Source of the DNA: Bacteroidales bacterium
GTDB lineage: Bacteria > Bacteroidota > Bacteroidia > Bacteroidales > UBA1715
Assembly: GCA_017618935.1 (NCBI GenBank)
Contig: JAFZTG010000124.1
Span: forward strand, 1-13,409
Direction: 5' to 3'
Length of the DNA stretch: 13,409 nt
Shown here: positions 9,329-13,409 of the stretch, piece by piece
Position numbering within the stretch: the first letter of the stretch is position 1
Layout: each line of letters opens with the position of its first letter
The notes under the pieces: generated by a model
Told to the model about the DNA's origin: nothing
Databases searched by the model: none
Seen by the model: only the letters and a program-made list of their open reading frames with translations
Position numbers and translations under genes: made by a program

Positions 9329-10663
9329 CTATTTATTTGATAATTTAAAAGTCCTTGTTTGTCTTCCAGTGAGAGGTCTTGCCCCAGCGTTGGAAAGTGC
9401 GTCCCAAAGTTCATTTATTTCGTCTGCATTTCTTGTTTCCAGACAAATTGGACAAGAACCATTTTTCACAGAGTCGATAATCTCTTTTGCTTCGCCACTG
9501 CTTATATGTGCATATTTGACTAAAATATCCACTAATTCCTGTTCGTCGGCAGAACCTAATGAATCCAACCCACAAACGAATTGACCTTCGATGCCAAAAG
9601 TTGGAGGAATTGAGGAAATCTTATCTACCTGCGCAAGATCTTCAAGTTCTGACAATAATTTATCGGCAAGTTCCGTATCCGACGTTCTGAGGCAAATTTG
9701 TGGACCTTCTGGCAAATTATTCACTATGTTGCTTGCTTCCGCCATACTGATATTGGCGTTTTCGGCAATGATTTTACTAATAGTGTCTGTGTCAGACGAT
9801 TTCAATGTAAACATCATGACCACAGTGTCTTTCGGAATATCGAGCTTCAAATAACTATATGCTTCTGGCAATTGCCCTGTTGTAAAATACGGAGACAAAA
9901 TAGCAATTAGTTCCGTTAAATCACTATTGTCATTGAGAGCATGAATAGAAGAATCTTCAATAATTGGTGATTCAGCATCAAATCCGTTTGCCGAAAGCAT
10001 TTCACGAATTTTCTTTCTGAATGGGACTAAATCTTCAAAAGCAATCTCGCTCTTACTGATAAAAACAATAAGTCTTGAAATGTTTGCCTTTCGTGCCAAT
10101 CGAATTTGTTCGGGCAATTCCTCACTGTCTTGATCTGTAGCGGAAGCGACCAAAATAGCACCCGACATTTTTCGAGCTCCCGACATCATGGTATTGACAT
10201 ACTCAGAATCACCAGGACAATCTAAATGGATGAAATTATTTTCCCCGTCGCTATATTCAATTGTATGGACGTGCATGCTCTTAGCCATAGCTTTTTCTTC
10301 TGGATCTTCGTCAACTTCGTCAACGCTTCTTGCTTGTGCAAGCCCTTTTTTTGCAAGAACGTGGGTAATTGCGGCCGTCAACGAGGTTTTCCCACTGCTG
10401 AGCGGACCGATCGTTCCTATCGTCAATGCATTTGCAGCTTGTTGAGACTGAGGTCGACTTACGTTCGGTTTACTTGAAGATTTTTCTCTGTTAGCTGTTG
10501 GACTTGAAAAAGACTGATTTCCTCCTGCGTGAGACGAAGAGTCACCCTTTTTGTTCAACATTTCCATTAGTTTCTCATATCCTTTTTGCTCACTTCCGTC
10601 TTCACTTTTAAACTTATGGATAAATAAGAAGTACGCTGCAACTAAAATTATTATTATCGACAT
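9329..10663 (-). CDS. Membrane-anchored EF-Tu-like GTPase with two L7/L12-like modules
   Basis: The 444-residue protein has four parts: an N-terminal membrane anchor (2-15), a Ser/Asn/Gln-rich linker (about 38-78), a G domain (80-260) plainly related to elongation factor Tu, and two tandem segments (about 282-347 and 360-428) with the pattern of the ribosomal L7/L12 C-terminal domain. EF-Tu kinship shows in TIGTIG-P-loop-SLTAAITHVLAKKG, in DPEEKA and in LDCPG. The P-loop is GPLSSGKT (86-93), where EF-Tu has GHVDHGKT. Changes at key sites are Thr to Ser in switch I (S129), the catalytic His after DCPG to Asp (D152), and NKxD to SKSE (203-206). EF-Tu domains 2 and 3, needed for aminoacyl-tRNA binding, are absent, so it cannot be a working elongation factor. 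I infer a membrane-bound nucleotide switch, with weak hydrolysis and uncertain base preference. It is second in the operon, 44 bases after the SPFH gene. Confidence 0.85.
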   Translation of the reverse strand: MSIIIILVAAYFLFIHKFKSEDGSEQKGYEKLMEMLNKKGDSSSHAGGNQSFSSPTANREKSSSKPNVSRPQSQQAANALTIGTIGPLSSGKTSLTAAITHVLAKKGLAQARSVDEVDEDPEEKAMAKSMHVHTIEYSDGENNFIHLDCPGDSEYVNTMMSGARKMSGAILVASATDQDSEELPEQIRLARKANISRLIVFISKSEIAFEDLVPFRKKIREMLSANGFDAESPIIEDSSIHALNDNSDLTELIAILSPYFTTGQLPEAYSYLKLDIPKDTVVMMFTLKSSDTDTISKIIAENANISMAEASNIVNNLPEGPQICLRTSDTELADKLLSELEDLAQVDKISSIPPTFGIEGQFVCGLDSLGSADEQELVDILVKYAHISSGEAKEIIDSVKNGSCPICLETRNADEINELWDALSNAGARPLTGRQTRTFKLSNK

Positions 10664-10707
10664 ATCTTTATAGTTTTAGGTTATTACACTATTATTTTAC
10701 AATTATT

Positions 10708-12021
10708 TTACATCGCTGGTGGAGTAGGGGGCGTTGGTGGATTTCCCGGCATTGGAGGCGGAACTTGTGCAAATAACGAAGCAAGTTCTGGAACCGTGTT
10801 TGCCGCTGCCCATTGTGGCATTCCTGCTTTCCAAACCATTGTTTGAGGCGTAAGAGTGCCTTGTTGCACCATTTGCTGCAAAACAGGCATATCGAACGGT
10901 CCTGCCTGCTGATTGTTTACAAACACGTACATCTGCAATGGTTGTGGCATTTGAGGAGGAGCTTGCTGAGCGAATTGTTGTCCGGGTTGACCATATTGTT
11001 GGGGTTGTCCGTACGTAGGTTGTGCGTTCATTGCCTGATTTGCCATTCCCGCCATCTGCTGACCGAAAACACCTCCCATACCGAATCCCATTCCGATGCC
11101 CATTCCTGCACCCATCATTTGTCCTGCCGAACCTTCGTTTTGTGCGGCACCTTGCATTACGTCGAACTGACGTTCTTGCTGATACGTGTATCCCTCGCGG
11201 GCACGTGCACGAGCACGGGCTCTTGATTCAAAATCCATTTCGGAACCAGCCGTTTGTGCAGCAATAATACGTTTGTATTGTTCATCGTCTTCGTCGGGGT
11301 TGATTGCCTCAACATCAAATTTTGTCAGTTCTATTCCGTAGTCAACAAAATAATCGTTGAGTTTATCCCTTACGAATTGTGCAATATCTGACAAATAATT
11401 ATTTGCTTCGGTAATGGAAATTTTTTGTTTGCTGAAATATTGCGACAAGAGTGGTTTTACTTGCTGTGCTACGGCAGAAGTGAATTCATTGCAAAATTCA
11501 CCCAATACTATTTCGTGTTGTGTACCCGAATATTCCTTAATGAAAGCACGTGAATTGCAGATACGGAATTCGTAACTACCATAGGAACCTACTTTTATTG
11601 TGACGCCTTCGTCGCCATACGTATAGTCACGCACCGTAAGTCCGCAACCCCAGCCACCTTCGTCTCCAGCCAATCGCTGACGTGATGTGCTTATTACGTA
11701 TAGTGTGGTTTTGAACGCGCTATTGCCTCCTGTTGGAGCATTCATTAAATTTTGTAAGAATGGTACGTTGTTGGTAGATAGTTGATACGACCCAGGACCG
11801 AATGTGTCGGAATACTGTCCGTCGTTGTAAAATACCATTTCTTGTCCGTCTTGTACCGTTACTTTCGCACGTGTGGAAAGATTGTCGTAAGGAACGCGTT
11901 TGAGCAAGACACCTTTTTCAAGGTTGTAAAACACGTTGTCAATCATTCCAACTCGTTCGTCGCCTTGACCGTCGTATGTGTAACCGTCGGTTCGTTGTTC
12001 ATTTTTATTAAATAGTTTCAT
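10708..12021 (-). CDS. SPFH-domain protein with C-terminal GYF_2 domain
   Basis: The protein is 437 residues long. It belongs to the COG4260 branch of SPFH (stomatin/prohibitin-like) proteins, often labelled virion core protein-like; Bacillus YdjI is a relative. The SPFH region spans about 50-245, followed by a basic helical stretch with alternating Arg and Ala (267-276). A Gly/Met-rich linker (303-323) and a Gln/Pro-rich linker (330-362) come next. Residues 364-418 form a GYF_2 (DUF4339) domain, with AGPFDMPVLQQMVQQGTL and the WKAGMPQW motif. The tail is proline-rich. Many COG4260 proteins end in a zinc ribbon instead. No membrane helix is seen, so membrane contact would be peripheral or through partners. 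It is the first gene of the four-gene operon and lies behind a leader with a terminator-like hairpin. The likely role is a membrane scaffold that recruits the other products. Confidence 0.87.
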   Translation of the reverse strand: MKLFNKNEQRTDGYTYDGQGDERVGMIDNVFYNLEKGVLLKRVPYDNLSTRAKVTVQDGQEMVFYNDGQYSDTFGPGSYQLSTNNVPFLQNLMNAPTGGNSAFKTTLYVISTSRQRLAGDEGGWGCGLTVRDYTYGDEGVTIKVGSYGSYEFRICNSRAFIKEYSGTQHEIVLGEFCNEFTSAVAQQVKPLLSQYFSKQKISITEANNYLSDIAQFVRDKLNDYFVDYGIELTKFDVEAINPDEDDEQYKRIIAAQTAGSEMDFESRARARARAREGYTYQQERQFDVMQGAAQNEGSAGQMMGAGMGIGMGFGMGGVFGQQMAGMANQAMNAQPTYGQPQQYGQPGQQFAQQAPPQMPQPLQMYVFVNNQQAGPFDMPVLQQMVQQGTLTPQTMVWKAGMPQWAAANTVPELASLFAQVPPPMPGNPPTPPTPPAM

Positions 12022-12060
12022 TTTGTATATAAATAAAATTGTTAGCGCTCCGTTTTATGC

Positions 12061-12105
12061 AAAAAAAAAGCATATTCAAAAGGTGTTTAATCTTCTGAAT
12101 ATGCT
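12061..12105 (-). terminator. Terminator or attenuator hairpin ahead of the SPFH operon
   Basis: A 10-bp perfect stem (12069-12078 with 12096-12105), extended by 3 bp after one A-C mismatch, closes a 9-base loop. On the minus strand a run of nine T follows. It stands about 40 bases before the SPFH start codon at 12021. It must either end a short upstream RNA or act as an attenuator within the operon leader. Confidence 0.7.
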
Positions 12106-12232
12106 TATAGTTGATTTTGGATAACTGTAACTTATTGAAAGTAAGTAATTTACCCCCCCCTGTGCCGTTTGGGGCTGTAAAGCTAAATACTTATTTTGTG
12201 TCGTTTCGTGAAAAATCATTACTCATTTTTGA
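12061..12232 (-). ncRNA. Candidate small RNA or structured leader
   Basis: From the candidate start near 12232 to the T run at 12061, an RNA of about 170 bases would be made. Upstream of the terminal hairpin it can fold into an interrupted stem. TTTAC (12177-12181 read on the minus strand) pairs with GTAAA (12149-12153), four C pair with part of a run of eight G, and outer TAAGTA pairs with TACTTA. Such a structured unit with its own promoter and terminator suggests a small RNA, or a cis-acting leader of the SPFH operon. I do not recognise the family. 6S-type RNA of Bacteroidetes is one thing to compare. An 11-codon open frame (12191-12226) could be a leader peptide. Confidence 0.35.
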
Positions 12233-12237
12233 AAGTA

Positions 12238-12268
12238 CAAACTTAATAAAAATTTTCTTTCTTTGAAA
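12238..12268 (-). promoter_or_regulatory. Candidate promoter for the leader RNA and SPFH operon
   Basis: On the minus strand TAAGTTTG (12238-12245) is a full match to the -7 element TAnnTTTG. Nineteen bases upstream of it lies TTTC (12265-12268), one mismatch from the -33 TTTG. This is the best promoter match in the window. Transcription would start near 12232. Confidence 0.5.
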
Positions 12269-12304
12269 TTTTTTTAGTTGAAATAGACGAAATTTAGATA
12301 AAAA

Positions 12305-12334
12305 AAAAACGCCACTTCCTAGTGGCGTTTTTTC
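12305..12334. terminator. Terminator after gdhA
   Basis: An 8-bp GC-rich stem (ACGCCACT with AGTGGCGT, 12309-12316 and 12321-12328) is flanked by an A run on the left and a T run on the right. On the minus strand it is followed by at least nine T. It ends gdhA, whose stop is at 12360, and separates it from the leader of the SPFH operon. The stretch 12270-12304 holds only A/T-rich sequence. Confidence 0.88.
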
Positions 12335-12359
12335 GTATAAGTATAAATTACTTATTTTA

Positions 12360-13409
12360 CTATACAAGACCTTGAGCCATCATTGCATCAGCAACTTTGA
12401 TGAAACCTGCGATGTTGGCACCAGCAACATAGTCGATGTAACCATCAGCTTGTGTACCGTATTTAACGCAGTTTTCGTGGATTGATTTCATAATGCCTTG
12501 CAATTTAGCGTCAACTTCTTCTGATGTCCAAGAAAGACGTGCAGAGTTCTGACACATTTCCAAACCAGAAGTTGCAACACCACCAGCGTTAGAAGCTTTA
12601 CCAGGAGCATAAAGGATTTTTGCATCTTGGAATACTTTTACTGCTTCTGGAGTACTTGGCATGTTAGCACCTTCAGCAACACACATTGTACCGTTTGCAA
12701 CCAATGCCTTAGCATCGCTTTCATCCAATTCGTTTTGAGTAGCACATGGCATAGCAACGTCGCATTTAACGTTTTTCCAAGGACGTTGGTTTTCGAAGTA
12801 TTTGCAGCCGAATTTTTCTGCATATTCTTTGATACGACCACGTTTAACGTTCTTCAATTCGAATACGAAAGCTAATTTTTCAGCTGTGATACCTGCTTCG
12901 TCAACGATTGTACCGTTAGAGTCAGACATTGAAACAACTTTTGCACCTAATTGAGTACATTTTTGTACTGCGTATTGAGCAACGTTACCAGAACCTGAGA
13001 TAGCAACAGTTTTGCCTTTCAAATCAGTTCCTTTTGTTCCCAACATTGATTGTGCGAAATAAGTTACACCGTAACCAGTAGCTTCAGGACGGATCAATGA
13101 ACCACCGAAAGAAAGACCTTTACCAGTCAAAACGCCTGTGAATTCGTCACGGATACGTTTGTATTGACCGAACATATAGCCAACTTCACGACCGCCAACA
13201 CCTATATCACCAGCAGGAACGTCAGTGTCAGGACCGATGTATTTTTGAAGTTCTGTCATAAAGCTTTGGCAGAAACGCATAACTTCGTTGTCTGATTTTC
13301 CTTTTGGATCGAAGTCAGAACCACCTTTACCACCACCCATAGGCAATGTTGTCAAGCTGTTTTTGAATGTTTGTTCGAAAGCCAAGAATTTAAGAATACC
13401 CAAGTTTAC
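12360..13409 (-). CDS. gdhA: NADP-type glutamate dehydrogenase, 5' end cut by window
   Basis: The enzyme interconverts 2-oxoglutarate plus ammonia and glutamate, the entry point of nitrogen in many Bacteroidetes, and works as a cytosolic hexamer. The frame is open to the window edge, so the 349 or so residues seen are the C-terminal part of a protein that is about 445 long. Roughly 95 N-terminal residues lie outside. Counting from the edge, the substrate and catalytic Lys lies in PMGGGKGGSDFDPKGKSD (23-40, K28), the catalytic Asp in DVPAGDIGVGGREVG (63-77), followed by TGKGLSFGGSLIRPEATGYG and the NADP-binding GSGNVA (139-144). This GSGNVA form and the overall sequence fit the NADP-dependent hexameric class I type. 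It stops at TAG and is followed by its own terminator, so it is probably a single-gene unit. Confidence 0.96.
   Translation of the reverse strand, partial: VNLGILKFLAFEQTFKNSLTTLPMGGGKGGSDFDPKGKSDNEVMRFCQSFMTELQKYIGPDTDVPAGDIGVGGREVGYMFGQYKRIRDEFTGVLTGKGLSFGGSLIRPEATGYGVTYFAQSMLGTKGTDLKGKTVAISGSGNVAQYAVQKCTQLGAKVVSMSDSNGTIVDEAGITAEKLAFVFELKNVKRGRIKEYAEKFGCKYFENQRPWKNVKCDVAMPCATQNELDESDAKALVANGTMCVAEGANMPSTPEAVKVFQDAKILYAPGKASNAGGVATSGLEMCQNSARLSWTSEEVDAKLQGIMKSIHENCVKYGTQADGYIDYVAGANIAGFIKVADAMMAQGLV

Noticed and set aside
11191..11223. GC-rich repetitive stretch coding alternating Arg and Ala in the SPFH gene
   Set aside because: It is a codon-level repeat in a helical, charged segment after the SPFH domain. 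It is not a mobile or regulatory repeat.
12117..12125. Single near-match to a DnaA box on the minus strand (TTATCCAAA)
   Set aside because: One mismatched copy in A/T-rich DNA, with no cluster of boxes and no dnaA nearby, does not support an origin.
12076..12219. 47-codon open frame on the minus strand in the leader of the SPFH operon, plus an 11-codon frame at 12191-12226
   Set aside because: The longer frame runs through the G tract and into the terminator hairpin and has no recognisable protein features. Structure and signals favour an RNA. The short one could be a leader peptide but has no supporting evidence.

Overview
The window looks like a chromosomal segment from a member of the Bacteroidetes, most likely order Bacteroidales. 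Four things point there: the sequences of GyrB, the beta clamp and the NADP-type glutamate dehydrogenase; A-rich leaders with mostly no Shine-Dalgarno sequence; several matches to the Bacteroidetes -7 promoter element TAnnTTTG; and strong hairpin terminators flanked by A and T runs. No tRNA, rRNA, CRISPR array, insertion sequence or attachment site was seen.

Layout. (1) Positions 47-1191: a bidirectional terminator, then a minus-strand pair of overlapping short chromate-transporter (ChrA family) genes. (2) Positions 1192-1367: a divergent intergenic region with candidate promoters for both directions. (3) Positions 1368-4484, plus strand: gyrB and dnaN, closed by a hairpin terminator. (4) Positions 4548-6572, plus strand: a DnaQ-like 3'-5' exonuclease, a fumarylacetoacetate-hydrolase-fold protein that appears to have lost its metal ligands (GTG start overlapping the previous stop), and a DUF2461 protein. 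A terminator shared with the next, convergent operon follows. (5) Positions 6682-12021, minus strand: a tightly packed four-gene operon, and the most unusual content here. In transcription order it encodes an SPFH-domain protein with a C-terminal GYF_2 domain, a membrane-anchored GTPase clearly derived from elongation factor Tu and fused to two ribosomal L7/L12-like modules, a small polytopic membrane protein, and a zinc-ribbon/TPR membrane protein. (6) Positions 12022-12359: a 338-base non-coding stretch with a candidate promoter, a structured leader or small RNA ending in a terminator hairpin, and the gdhA terminator. (7) Positions 12360-13409, minus strand: gdhA, cut at its 5' end by the window edge.

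The four-gene operon is the best candidate for an undescribed system. SPFH proteins form oligomeric scaffolds at membranes, and GYF_2 domains occur as adaptors. The GTPase has an N-terminal membrane anchor and has replaced EF-Tu domains 2 and 3, which bind aminoacyl-tRNA, with L7/L12-like modules. L7/L12 is the ribosomal stalk protein that recruits translational GTPases. The other two products are membrane proteins with cytosolic parts. Together this suggests a membrane-associated switch assembled from translation parts. Its input and output cannot be read from the sequence. The gyrB, dnaN and exonuclease stretch is a housekeeping replication cluster.
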